Shown one piece after another: positions 15,629 to 23,333 of a stretch of DNA of 23,969 nucleotides (position 1 is the first letter of the stretch; each line of letters begins with the position of its first letter). The notes beneath the pieces are model-generated. The model did no database searches. It was not told where the DNA came from and saw only the letters and a program-made list of their open reading frames with translations. The translations under genes were made by a program, and so were the position numbers. The stretch comes from Clostridia bacterium (GTDB lineage Bacteria; Bacillota; Clostridia; Lachnospirales; WQUN01), in contig BNUF01000017.1 of NCBI GenBank assembly GCA_025997155.1, positions 1 through 23,969 of the forward strand. Reading direction: 5' to 3'.

Positions 15629-15672
15629 AAGGCACAATGCTTCTAAGAACCAAGGAGCATTGTGCCTTTTTC
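15629..15672 (+). terminator. Rho-independent terminator
   Basis: A 13-bp perfect stem (15629-15641, aaggcacaatgct; 15656-15668, agcattgtgcctt), a 14-nt loop and a T-run. It lies between the promoter at 15474 and the ParB-like pseudogene, and could end a ~160-nt transcript. Confidence 0.8.
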
Positions 15673-15772
15673 GTTGAATTAACCATTATCGAAAGGATTA
15701 AATATAAAATAAAGCAACCTTACCAGCATTTGGCAGTACTGTCAAGCGTTATCTCAAAATGGAGGGTTGGCT

Positions 15773-16495
15773 ATGAAAACCTAAATCGGCAGGATAAAGG
15801 TCGCGGAGCGTATCAACTCCTCGCCAGGTTGCGGCGAAACCGAGATTGAAGCCAATATCATACCCGCCGCCGATGCGGAAGCTATGTTAAAGATTGAGTT
15901 TTCCGAAAACGAACAGCGTGAGCCGTTTACTTATTCCGAAAAAATGGACTACGCTCGGTTGATTGAGGAAATCGAAACGGCGAAAGCTAAAGAACGTATG
16001 CTTTTAGGTAAAAGCAACCCTGTGCCCCTTGGGGCGTAGGGTTCAGGCGGGCGAACTCGTGAGATTGTTGCCGCGAAAATTGGTATGGGTAAGACCAGTT
16101 ACGACCGCGCTAAATACATCGCCGCAAACGCGCCAGAAGAGGTAATAGACGAACTTGACCGTGGAGAGCGTACAATTCGCGGGACTTATGACGAGTTACG
16201 CGCAAAAGAAAAATCTGAAATTCAAGGTTTCCCGGATGGTCACCTCTCCGATATCGACATTCCCAATCCGAGTACCGAGCAAATTGCCTATTGGCGCGAT
16301 GCGTGGGCGGAGCTTGGCAAGAAAAAGACCGACAAACAACTCAAAAAATGGTTGGCTGACCCCTATGGCGATAGCCCCGCATACAAGGCAATCGGTAATT
16401 CGCTCGCCGTGCCGGTGGCGTTGTTCGTGCTTGCGGGAATAAAACAGGCAAACGATATGTTATTGAGGATTGCACAAAACTCGGCGTTCTCGTGA
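15773..16495 (+). pseudogene. Degenerate ParB-like gene fused to the tail of a cytosine-5 DNA methyltransferase
   Basis: GGAGGGT precedes the ATG at 15773. The frame then reads MKT-stop-IGRIKVAERI, the usual start of ParB-N-domain proteins of Clostridial mobile elements. The middle of the ParB domain is missing. It resumes with IEFSENEQREPFTYSEKMDYA and the HTH-like region, meets a second in-frame TAG (16037-16039), and continues through MGKTSYDRAKYIA to DELRAKEKS (about 16216). From there the sequence switches to the C-terminal end of a C5 cytosine methyltransferase (SPAYKAIGNSLAVPV), stopping at 16495. The two nonsense codons, internal deletion and fusion show it is dead, although an ORF could be read from 16085. 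ParB-like proteins of this type accompany plasmid/ICE maintenance, and C5 methyltransferases protect element DNA. Confidence 0.8.
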
Positions 16496-16587
16496 AGATT
16501 TTTAAGAATACTAAAAAATAACTTGCACTGTGCGGAAAAATAAGTGATATATAGTCTGCCAAAACAAAAAGGAGGCTGATATTATTT

Positions 16588-16854
16588 ATGGACGAAAACC
16601 GGGAAAAAGCTACAGAAGATTTTGTTACAGAACGCGTCAACTACCACGGCGAAAACGAAAATGAGGCAACCGCAGACGCTTATATGGCATTGAAAAACAC
16701 CTACCAAGAACTGGAAAATGCGCTCAAAGGCACGGAACACGCGCAACTGCTCCGAGATTGTGAAAACGCCTACCACTTGGCGGACGGCGAGAGTACAAGG
16801 TTTTACTACAACGCGGGGCTTAACGATGGAATCCGCGCTCTGACTCAAAGATAA
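16588..16854 (+). CDS. Small hypothetical protein of a mobile element
   Basis: 88 aa, acidic and mostly helical, ending FYYNAGLNDGIRALTQR. A consensus AAAGGAGG sits upstream at a good distance from the ATG. The C-terminal 'Y-x-A-G-x-x-D-G-x-R' pattern is common in short helical proteins near serine recombinases of Clostridial conjugative elements (DUF6809-like; weak recollection). The fragment of a serine recombinase follows at once, fitting an element's recombination module. Function unknown. Confidence 0.7.
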   Translation: MDENREKATEDFVTERVNYHGENENEATADAYMALKNTYQELENALKGTEHAQLLRDCENAYHLADGESTRFYYNAGLNDGIRALTQR

Positions 16855-16861
16855 CAAAAAT

Positions 16862-17062
16862 TTACTACAAGCCGTCTTTGCTGAGAGGGTTCGCGCGATT
16901 ATCGTTAACTACGATAAGACGCTGACATTTCATTTTATCAACGGCACGGAAACCACGATATCTTGGGAGAGGTACTCGGACGAGAACACGTGGACGGAAG
17001 AACGGCGGCAATCTATGCGTGAGCGCACGATTGAACAGAACAGGAGGCGGGCGAAAAAATGA
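16862..17062 (+). pseudogene. C-terminal fragment of a large serine recombinase
   Basis: The frame encodes AERVRAIIVNYDKTLTFHF, then NGTETTISWERYSDENTW, then RRQSMRERTIEQNRRRAKK. This is the typical basic C-terminal tail of large serine recombinases of conjugative elements. The catalytic and zinc-ribbon parts are absent, and no start codon with ribosome site is present. Its TGA overlaps the ATG of the next recombinase fragment (ATGA), the usual arrangement for tandem recombinases in these elements. Confidence 0.75.
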
Positions 17063-17310
17063 GCAACGCGAAAGTTACCATGATACCCGCGACTATCAGC
17101 CGCTTCACCTCCGCCCCGATTAACGAGAAGCGAAAACGGCACACGGCCGGCTACGCGAGGGTTTCAACCGACCACGAGGAACAACAAACGAGCTACGAGG
17201 CGCAGGTTGATTATTACACGAATTATATTCAAAACTGTGATGATTGGGAATTTGTCGAGGTTTACACGGATGTGGACGCGCCTTATGGACAAAACGCCAA
17301 AAGCCCGTGA
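17059..17310 (+). pseudogene. N-terminal fragment of a second large serine recombinase
   Basis: 83 residues remain of a protein normally over 500 aa. GYARVSTDHEEQQTSYEAQ contains the nucleophilic serine (Ser36), and WEFVEVYTD matches the start of the next strand. After YTD, where the family has EGISGT, the sequence diverges (VDAPYGQNAKSP) and stops inside a perfect hairpin. The catalytic arginines and DNA-binding parts are missing, so it is inactive. GGAGG lies in the overlapping upstream fragment. Confidence 0.8.
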
Positions 17311-17351
17311 ATGCTGATTTTATCGGCACTCACGGGCTTTTGGCGTTTTGT
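17289..17351. terminator. Perfect 22-bp hairpin between convergent genes
   Basis: 17289-17310 is the exact reverse complement of 17330-17351, with a 19-nt loop. It ends the recombinase stub on one side and the minus-strand zinc-ribbon gene on the other. The T-runs on either side are short, so a bidirectional terminator is likely; an insertion scar is the alternative. Confidence 0.65.
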
Positions 17352-17362
17352 TCTATAATTCA

Positions 17363-17581
17363 TCATAGCCGTTTGACTACATTTGCAGATACCTCAGCTA
17401 TCTTGCCGCCATTTTTCACGAGTTGTTTCCCAACAATTCCAAGATCAAGAAGTCCAAGAGCAGCGGCAGGGCTTCCATATTTATTAATACACTTCGGACA
17501 TAAGCCGAGTTTACCATCATCTACGAGGATGGATTTACACACCCAACACTTCTTTACGTCCTGCTCATTTTTTTTCGCCAT
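17363..17581 (-). CDS. Small zinc-ribbon protein
   Basis: 72 aa. Two CxxC knuckles (C12-W-V-C15 and C28-P-K-C31) form a zinc ribbon, followed by a Gly/Ala/Leu-rich amphipathic segment (about 36-72) and a basic end. Its start overlaps the previous gene by 17 bp, so translation is probably coupled. It is the last of the minus-strand group 17363-19100. Function unknown; a partner of the two upstream unknown proteins is the simplest reading. Confidence 0.7.
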   Translation of the reverse strand: MAKKNEQDVKKCWVCKSILVDDGKLGLCPKCINKYGSPAAALGLLDLGIVGKQLVKNGGKIAEVSANVVKRL

Positions 17582-18194
17582 CTTCGTTTTCTTCCACTAA
17601 TACTAAGAATACTTTTTTGCTTTCTAATGAATCGATGCGTGAATGTAACTTTGTGCCTATCTCTTTGGATATTGTTATCCAAGCATTGCGGTTTTCCTCG
17701 TTGTACGGGAAATACTGATGAATGAGCATCGCAGCGGAGATTCTCCTCGTACCAATCGGTCTGGTAAAGAAGCTATGCACGATGTGTCGATAACGTTCTA
17801 ATTCCAAACCCGCACTTTTGCTCTCCCCGATATAGTTAAGTAAATGTGTCTGTACTCCGACAAATTTCGTTGACAACTGTACATCACGGGTCAAAAACTC
17901 AATGTATTTCTTGATTTGGTCAAATCGCTGGAATATCGGCCATCGCGTCAGCTTTTGAAGGTGGTTGGTTGCCGTTTCCATGTCCGTGTAAACTGCATTG
18001 ATGGCACTCGTTAGTTCAGAAACAGTTTTTGAAATATACCCATGCTGTACCTCTATATAGTCGCTATTTTGTGCGCGAAGAATATTATCTCTTGCGTTCA
18101 GAAATGGCGTCACTATGTCCCTGTCTCTATCTCTGTCAATTTGATAACTCTGCAACTCTTGTATGCTGTCAAGTTTGGCAAACAACTGTCGCAT
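17565..18194 (-). CDS. Hypothetical protein, helical
   Basis: 209 aa, without signal peptide or membrane span, and with long heptad-like helical stretches (about 30-130). A motif-poor C-terminal region follows (FFTRPIGTRRISAAMLIHQYF, then KVFLVLVEENEDGEKK). I do not recognise a family. Its ATG (18194-18192) abuts the stop of the 150-aa upstream gene and its 3' end overlaps the zinc-ribbon gene, so the three are very likely co-expressed and may act together. Defence or toxin-antitoxin function is possible given the mobile-element setting, but no nuclease, NTPase or HTH motif is visible. Confidence 0.65.
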   Translation of the reverse strand: MRQLFAKLDSIQELQSYQIDRDRDRDIVTPFLNARDNILRAQNSDYIEVQHGYISKTVSELTSAINAVYTDMETATNHLQKLTRWPIFQRFDQIKKYIEFLTRDVQLSTKFVGVQTHLLNYIGESKSAGLELERYRHIVHSFFTRPIGTRRISAAMLIHQYFPYNEENRNAWITISKEIGTKLHSRIDSLESKKVFLVLVEENEDGEKK

Positions 18195-18647
18195 TTAAAG
18201 TTGGCTGACCACACTTCGCGTAGTCTCAACAGAGCCGTGGTTGTTCAGCGTTTCTTTGAGAGTTATGTCCTTAATTCTAACTCCGTTTTCATCGAGAATA
18301 ACCGGGCGCAAGTTTCCGTCCACTTGACGTGACTCTCCGAGTTTATAAATTCCCTTGTCCAGTTTCGATTTTATATCTTTCGGCAGATGGTCGAAGTCAG
18401 GCAAATAGCTGTAATCTGAATCAAGCACAGCATCCATATGATGAACTACATCATTTATGATACTGAGGTCAGCCGCTGGAATATTAGCCAAATCAACCAC
18501 GACCGCATTTTTCCGTAAATCGAAAGTCAACTGTTGGATGTACCCATCAAAGAAATCGCTCATGGCGGCGATGTCTACCCCGTACTTATCTTCTTCGGTA
18601 ACTAAAATTTGAAGACTTTGTACTACTGGCAGATTTTCATCGACCAA
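18195..18647 (-). CDS. Hypothetical protein, acidic alpha/beta
   Basis: 150 aa, acidic, with alternating strands and helices and no recognised motif (residues 40-60: LTFDLRKNAVVVDLANIP). The start is TTG at 18647, directly after the GNAT stop codon and supported by GGAG seven bases upstream. The downstream gene begins at the base after its stop. No ATG start is available in frame. Function unknown. Confidence 0.6.
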   Translation of the reverse strand: MVDENLPVVQSLQILVTEEDKYGVDIAAMSDFFDGYIQQLTFDLRKNAVVVDLANIPAADLSIINDVVHHMDAVLDSDYSYLPDFDHLPKDIKSKLDKGIYKLGESRQVDGNLRPVILDENGVRIKDITLKETLNNHGSVETTRSVVSQL

Positions 18648-19100
18648 TTAGGGCTCCGAAATTTTTCTGACAATCCAATCCGTTCTGCGAAGACAACTAT
18701 AATTTGAATCTTCTGTAGTACCATATCGAGTTTCATGCTCAATAATTTTACAAAAGGTAAATCCGCACTTTTCCTTCACTCTGGCAGATTGATTGTTTTG
18801 TAAAAAATTGCCGCAGAATATCGCATCAAGGCATACGTCCTCAAATAGATACTTAATCACCTCATTTACAGCTTCCGGCATAAGCCCTTGACCCCAGTAG
18901 GCTTTTGAAATCACATACCCAATTTCGCGGCAAACCATATCATCGAATTCTGGGACTGCTTTTTCGTTATACTCCTCAATGCCAAGCGAACCGATAGCTT
19001 TTCCGTTATGCTCTAAGGCAAAGGTCTTTTTCCCTTCAATAAAGCCCTTCAGGATTTTCAGCGATTCTTCTTCACTCTGATGAGGCATCCACCTAGCCAT
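18648..19100 (-). CDS. GNAT acetyltransferase (RimJ/RimL-like), N-terminally truncated
   Basis: 150 aa. It shows the GNAT core: strand FALEHNGKAIGSLGI (32-46), strand EIGYVISKAYWGQGLMPEAV (85-104, the acetyl-CoA loop with WGQG), and NQSARVKEKCGF near the end. Typical members have ~180 aa; the first strand and helix (about 35 residues) are missing. The sequence upstream of 19100 belongs to a phage primase read on the other strand, so the gene was cut at that junction. The ATG shown has no clear ribosome binding site. Substrate unknown; probably inactive or altered. Confidence 0.7.
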   Translation of the reverse strand: MARWMPHQSEEESLKILKGFIEGKKTFALEHNGKAIGSLGIEEYNEKAVPEFDDMVCREIGYVISKAYWGQGLMPEAVNEVIKYLFEDVCLDAIFCGNFLQNNQSARVKEKCGFTFCKIIEHETRYGTTEDSNYSCLRRTDWIVRKISEP

Positions 19101-19107
19101 TTGAACT

Positions 19108-19406
19108 ATTGCGAACGCTCGGATAGCTTCTACCGCAGGCTCATTATCATCCGTTTCGAAAAATCGGTGCCGGCAAAGAAACGCGACCCGAATCTCCGAG
19201 AGAAACTGGCGGTGGAATGCGACGGCATATTCATGTGGGCACTTGAAGGCTTGAAACGGCTGATGGCGAACAGCTACCTCTTTTCCGAGACCGACCGCAC
19301 GAAAGCCGAAATACAGAGGTACAGGGCGGAAAGCAACAGCGCGCTCCTATTCCTTGCGCATATAACCAGAACAGAGATATGTATAAAAAAAGAGAGTAAT
19401 ATATAA
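19108..19406 (+). pseudogene. Internal fragment of a phage/plasmid DNA primase (P4-like D5 family)
   Basis: From about 19108 the frame gives ERSDSFYRRLIIIRFEKSV, then REKLAVECDGIFMWALEGLKRL, then RYRAESNSALLF. This is the C-terminal third of the D5/P4-type primase-helicase of Clostridial phages. The N-terminal primase and helicase parts are absent. From about 19355 the frame runs into unrelated residues and stops at 19406. It marks the left edge of the phage-derived segment. Confidence 0.8.
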
Positions 19407-19455
19407 GGATTGTGGATTTCCTGTCAAATCCGTCAAAATTGAAAGGGGTTCTCCC

Positions 19456-19770
19456 ATGACAGAGAAAGACATTGTGACCGCAATCATGCGGTACCTTAAG
19501 ACTGTGCCGCAGGCGTTCTGCTGGAAAGAACACGGCGGGATGTATAGCACAGCTGGTTTGCCGGATATCATCTGCTGCATCGGCGGCAGGTTCGTCACCT
19601 GCGAGGTGAAAACACCATCCGGCAAGCTGATAAAGCTACAGGAAATCACGATTACGAAAATTAAAGCGGCCAAGGGCGAAGCCTTCAAAGTGACAAGCAC
19701 CGAGGATGTCAAAGTCATTCTTGAAAACTTGGAGGTAAAACCTTATGACGATAGCTTGGATATATCTTGA
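19456..19770 (+). CDS. VRR-NUC domain nuclease (phage)
   Basis: 104 aa, the full length usual for phage VRR-NUC proteins. The PD-(D/E)xK core is visible: GLPDII (33-38), then FVTCEVKTPSGK (46-57) giving the D ... ExK motif. These act as structure-specific nucleases in phage replication and recombination. AAAGGGG precedes the ATG. The gene overlaps the next one by 26 bp, as is common in this phage module. Confidence 0.85.
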   Translation: MTEKDIVTAIMRYLKTVPQAFCWKEHGGMYSTAGLPDIICCIGGRFVTCEVKTPSGKLIKLQEITITKIKAAKGEAFKVTSTEDVKVILENLEVKPYDDSLDIS

Positions 19771-20203
19771 TAAAAAAACAGCGGCGGTGGATGCCATGAA
19801 GGACTTTGCCAGCATGGACTACATCATTGAAAACAGCTCCGATGACTTGGAGGAGGCGCGTTCCCGCATGACGGCGATACGCTCCTCCACTCCGGATGGT
19901 ATGCCGCGAACTCCTGACCCTCACGCCGGTGAAGCGAGGCCTGCGGCTTCCCTTGATGAGATTGACGTTCTCAAGGAGCGTTACCGCAGGGCTTTGGAGT
20001 ATATGGAGTGGTTCCGTCCTGCGTGGGACGCGCTCACCGACGACGAGCAGTTTATCCTGACGGAGTTCTTCTTGCGAGAGGATATCAGCAAGACTGAGGT
20101 GATTGGAAATGTCAGCGACCGCCTGCACATAGAACGCTCGTGGGTGTACAAGAAAAAGGATGCGGTGCTGACTCGATTGCCCCTCTTGCTGTATGGGAAA
20201 TAA
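19745..20203 (+). CDS. Phage transcriptional regulator, ArpU/DUF1492-like sigma-type HTH
   Basis: 152 aa. The N-terminal half is helical, with a Pro-rich linker (about 50-75). The C-terminal region carries a sigma-70 region 4-like helix-turn-helix (ALTDDEQFILTEFFL, then IERSWVYKKKDAVLTRL). Proteins of this type control late genes or terminase expression in Clostridial and enterococcal phages. GGAGGT lies eight bases before the ATG, inside the VRR-NUC gene. Confidence 0.8.
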   Translation: MTIAWIYLDKKTAAVDAMKDFASMDYIIENSSDDLEEARSRMTAIRSSTPDGMPRTPDPHAGEARPAASLDEIDVLKERYRRALEYMEWFRPAWDALTDDEQFILTEFFLREDISKTEVIGNVSDRLHIERSWVYKKKDAVLTRLPLLLYGK

Positions 20204-20333
20204 AGAGTGGATTTTTTGTGGACGCTTTTTCCGTTTCACGGCGCTATACTTATATCATCAAAAGAATGTCAAGAGACAGAAGCCTTTGGAGCAGACCGTT
20301 CCGATGGCTTTTGTTATGCCCAGAGGTGAAGGT

Positions 20334-20693
20334 ATGCCAAAGAAACCAAAGCGACCGTGCAGTTATCCCGGCTGTCCCGAACTGACGGACGGCAGATATT
20401 GCGCGGAACATCAGAAGCTGGCTGATAAGCAATACGAAAAATATGACCGTGACCCCGCAAGTAAAAAACGCTACGGCAGGACATGGAAACGCATCCGCGA
20501 CCGCTATATCGCGGCGCATCCCCTGTGCGAACAGTGCCAGAAAGACAGCAGGCTCACGCCCGCCGAGGAAGTCCACCGCATCAAACCGCTCTCTCAGGGC
20601 GGCAACCATGCGGAGGCTAACCTCATGGCTTTGTGTACCTTCTGCCATTCGGAGATCACCGCGCGCGAAGGCGGCCGCTGGCAGAGAAAATAA
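20334..20693 (+). CDS. HNH endonuclease (phage packaging-associated)
   Basis: 119 aa from ATG 20334, chosen because homologues begin MPKKPKRPC and because GAGGTGAAGG precedes it. The frame is open further upstream (to 20193), but without support. An N-terminal zinc knuckle (C9xxxxC14 ... C23xxH) is followed by the HNH core: CEQCQ, VHRIKPLSQGGNH and LCTFCH. Genes of this type lie directly before the small terminase subunit and assist DNA packaging at cos-type ends, as here. Confidence 0.85.
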   Translation: MPKKPKRPCSYPGCPELTDGRYCAEHQKLADKQYEKYDRDPASKKRYGRTWKRIRDRYIAAHPLCEQCQKDSRLTPAEEVHRIKPLSQGGNHAEANLMALCTFCHSEITAREGGRWQRK

Positions 20694-20788
20694 TCCTTAC
20701 TTACGACCGGAGGGGCGGTCAGAATCTCTACAGCCTTTGCGCCGTGGAACGGGCGTGGGGTATCGCGTAAAAAGTCGCGGTTTCAAAC

Positions 20789-20813
20789 GGGGTATATGCC
20801 CTGTTTTTTATTT
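20789..20813 (+). terminator. Possible weak terminator between HNH and terminase genes
   Basis: A short imperfect hairpin around ggggtatatgccc is followed by six T. The stem is short and interrupted; it could attenuate or be fortuitous. Confidence 0.3.
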
Positions 20814-20835
20814 TCGCCGGAGGGAGGTGTGCGAC

Positions 20836-21387
20836 ATGGCGAAGGACAGTACGAACAGAGGCGGCGCCCGCATTGGCGCGGGGCAGAAAAAGAAGCCGCT
20901 GGCTGACAAAATCTTAGAGGGCAATCCCGGAAGGCGTCCGCTGACGATAGTGGAATTCAGCGACACGGCTGACCTTGCGGGACAGGTCATGCCGCCGCCA
21001 CGCGAGTATCTCGGCGCGGCGCAAAAGAGCGGCAAGCAAACGCTGGCGGTGGAAATCTACGAAAAGACATGGCAGTGGCTCTATGAGCGAAAATGCGCGC
21101 ACCTGATTCCGGCGCAGCTTTTGGAGCAGTATGCCATGAGCGTGTCGCGCTGGATTCAGTGCGAGGAATGCATCACCGAGTTCGGCTTCCTCGCCAAGCA
21201 CCCGACCACCGGCAACGCCATCCCCTCGCCTTATCTGGCGATGGCGCAGTCGTTTATGAAACAGGCAAATAATCTGTGGTTTCAGATTTATCAGGTCGTG
21301 CGCGAAAACAACGCCGCCGACTATAAAGGCTCCACGCTCCACGACGACGCAATGGAGCGTCTGCTTAACGCGAGGAGGGGCGGCTGA
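20836..21387 (+). CDS. Phage terminase small subunit, P27 family
   Basis: 183 aa from ATG 20836, preceded by GGGAGGTG. The N-terminal Gly/Ala/Lys-rich segment (RGGARIGAGQKKKPLADKI) and the GNPGRRPL motif are hallmarks of P27-type small terminase proteins. The rest is helical (about 75-180). It recognises phage DNA for packaging. Its TGA overlaps the ATG of the next gene (ATGA). No large terminase gene follows, so the packaging module is incomplete. Confidence 0.88.
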   Translation: MAKDSTNRGGARIGAGQKKKPLADKILEGNPGRRPLTIVEFSDTADLAGQVMPPPREYLGAAQKSGKQTLAVEIYEKTWQWLYERKCAHLIPAQLLEQYAMSVSRWIQCEECITEFGFLAKHPTTGNAIPSPYLAMAQSFMKQANNLWFQIYQVVRENNAADYKGSTLHDDAMERLLNARRGG

Positions 21388-22115
21388 TGAAACACACCCA
21401 AGAAGATTTAAAGGCTATGCAGGCATGGCCTTTCGCCCGAAAGATTCAGGTAACGCAGACACGCATTATGGAGTGGTATCAACACTTTGACGGAGCGGTC
21501 TGCGTTTCTTTTTCCGGCGGCAAGGACTCAAGTGTACTTTTGGATTTGGCGCGGCGATGCTATCCCGACATCGAAGCTGTGTATGTGGATACCAGATTGG
21601 AGTTCCCGGAAGTGCGGCAATTCGCCATGTCAAAAAGTAACGTGACGGTGCTGCGGCCGAAGATGCGCTTTGATGAAGTCCTGCGGGAATACGGCTGGTG
21701 TTATCCGTCAAAGGACGTGGCGCACACGCTGTACTACGCCCGCAAGGGTTCCGGCTGTGCGCTGCGCCGGTTGGCCGGAATCGGCGAGGGCGGCGAACCG
21801 AGCAAATACCGCCAATCCCATTATGTGAAATGGGCGTTCTTGAAAGACAGCAAGTTCACCATTTCATCCCGATGTTGTGAAGTGATGAAGGAGAAGCCGC
21901 TGACCGAACACCAAAAGCGCACGGGCAAACGCGCGATGGTCGGCACACTTGCGGACGAGAGCCATCGGCGCAGATAGGCGTGGTTTCATACCGGCTGTAA
22001 CGCTTTTGACGCCAAGAAGCAAGTGTCTAAGCCGCTCTCCTTTTGGACGGAACAGGCTACGTGGGGCGGCGTCAAGAGCGTTAATTTTATCGCTGACGAC
22101 ATAAAGGTGGTTTAA
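21387..22115 (+). pseudogene. Phage PAPS-reductase-like gene, broken by a nonsense codon and 3' truncated
   Basis: The protein begins MKHTQEDLKAMQAWPFARKI and has the PP-loop SFSGGKDSS (46-54) of adenosine-phosphosulfate reductase-like proteins. These are frequent next to phage terminase genes, where some relatives act in DNA modification. The cysteines GSGCALRR and SSRCCEVMKEKP are also present. TAG at 21975-21977 stands where relatives have Gln (RRRQAW). After it the same frame continues with HTGCNAF and PLSFWTEQ, and then loses similarity near 22070. The remaining frame ends at 22115. GC content is high like the preceding phage genes. Confidence 0.82.
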
Positions 22116-22121
22116 CATAAT

Positions 22122-23324
22122 ATGACAGATGCCGCAAAAAAACCGAATATATTTAAGGCTGTATTACTCGGTCTTTCGGCGTATATCGTCAGGGCGGCGG
22201 TATTTACGGCACTCGGGCTGCTTGGTATGAAAAGCGAAGCCGCGGCGGGCGTAATCAGCAATGTAGTCGTAATCGTCTTCGGCGCGTTTTATTATAACTA
22301 TTGCGTCACACCTCTCGGCAACAGGGTTCGCCTGTTCGATAATAAAAAACTGCCTTTGTCGGTTTTGTTGTCCGTGACACTCATAGCAGCGGCGGGCGTG
22401 ATCAGCGATGTGTGGGTAATCGTCTTCGGCGCGTTTTATTATAACTATTGCGTCACACCTCTCGGCAACAGGGTTCGCCTGTTCGATAATAAAAAACTGC
22501 CTTTGTCGGTTTTGTTGTCCGTGACACTCATAGCAGCGGCGGGCGTGATTATCGCGGGGTGGTTCGTTTACGGCGGGGCTTTCGGGTCTGTGAGCCTTAT
22601 AGCCGCGTCTGTCGGGGAATCTCAATACAGTTCGGTTTTTGCGGGAATTTCGGATTCGTATATATTTCCGCTTTGCGTTTATTTAATATTTTTCGTTCCC
22701 GTCGCAGAGGAGCTAATATACCGAGGGTTCTTTTTCAGGCAATTGTACGCCGTTAATAAACCGACAGCGTATTATATGTCCGTCGTGTTTTTCGCCGCGT
22801 CTCACGGTAATATCATTCGGATTATCGCGGCGGCGTTCGGAGGCATTTTGTACGCTATGCTGTACGCAAAGACCAAAAGCCTCCGCGTGGCTATATTCGC
22901 GCATATGCTTTACAACGCATTCGCCTTGTTCGCGGCGTTTCTTGGAACTTACGCACAGCCTTACGGGTTGTATAACGCCTTCGGCGTTTCGTTAATTGTT
23001 TCGACCGTTATAATTTCGTTTATATTTGTATATTACGCGCCGACGGGGCTTGAAATCGCGAGACTGAAGACGCTCACGCCTGAAGAAAGAGCCGAACGCG
23101 AAGCGTCTAAAATTAAATATGACCGTGCGTACCGTGAATTTGAAACCGAGAAAATGCGAACTCGTCAAATCGAACGCGAGGCTCGCACCGCTGATAAAAA
23201 AACGGAGTCCGATACGCCAAGTTATGAACGCCCTGAAACAAACTCTGAATCCGAACAGATAATTCTCGGCGTTCCCAGTCCGAACGGCAAAGACGACGAA
23301 CTGCGGATTTATATCGATGCGTAA
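22122..23324 (+). CDS. CPBP (Abi) family intramembrane glutamic protease with internal duplication
   Basis: 400 aa. The catalytic motifs are present: E196-E197-xxx-R201 (EELIYR), H228 (FFAASHGN) and H261xxxN265 (HMLYN), among six to eight membrane spans. The C-terminal ~85 residues are a charged, probably cytosolic coiled region (EREASKIKYDRAYREFE). A 49-residue unit (about 50-98 and 99-147) is repeated at DNA level, adding a membrane span pair to the N-terminal part; without it the protein would be ~350 aa. CPBP proteases act in CAAX-type processing, bacteriocin immunity or maturation, and phage exclusion. AAGGTGG lies 13 bases before the ATG. The M50-like protease gene follows after 9 bp, suggesting a two-gene operon. 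Confidence 0.88.
   Translation: MTDAAKKPNIFKAVLLGLSAYIVRAAVFTALGLLGMKSEAAAGVISNVVVIVFGAFYYNYCVTPLGNRVRLFDNKKLPLSVLLSVTLIAAAGVISDVWVIVFGAFYYNYCVTPLGNRVRLFDNKKLPLSVLLSVTLIAAAGVIIAGWFVYGGAFGSVSLIAASVGESQYSSVFAGISDSYIFPLCVYLIFFVPVAEELIYRGFFFRQLYAVNKPTAYYMSVVFFAASHGNIIRIIAAAFGGILYAMLYAKTKSLRVAIFAHMLYNAFALFAAFLGTYAQPYGLYNAFGVSLIVSTVIISFIFVYYAPTGLEIARLKTLTPEERAEREASKIKYDRAYREFETEKMRTRQIEREARTADKKTESDTPSYERPETNSESEQIILGVPSPNGKDDELRIYIDA
22269..22549 (+). repeat. 147-bp tandem duplication inside the CPBP gene
   Basis: Bases 22269-22402 recur exactly at 22416-22549 (134 bp identical, period 147 bp = 49 codons). Flanking bases before the exact block are similar but diverged. The duplication is in frame and looks recent. 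Confidence 0.95.
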
Positions 23325-23333
23325 GGAGTTTGT

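Noticed and set aside
449..16962. 15-nt identity (cacggaaaccacgat) between 449-463 and about 16948-16962 as possible attachment sites
   Set aside because: Such a match is not unexpected by chance in a window of this size, and the second copy lies in the coding sequence of the recombinase tail.
20193..20333. Upstream extension of the HNH protein (47 extra residues)
   Set aside because: Homologues start at MPKKPKRPC and a ribosome site fits ATG 20334; the extension is aromatic-rich and unlike the family.
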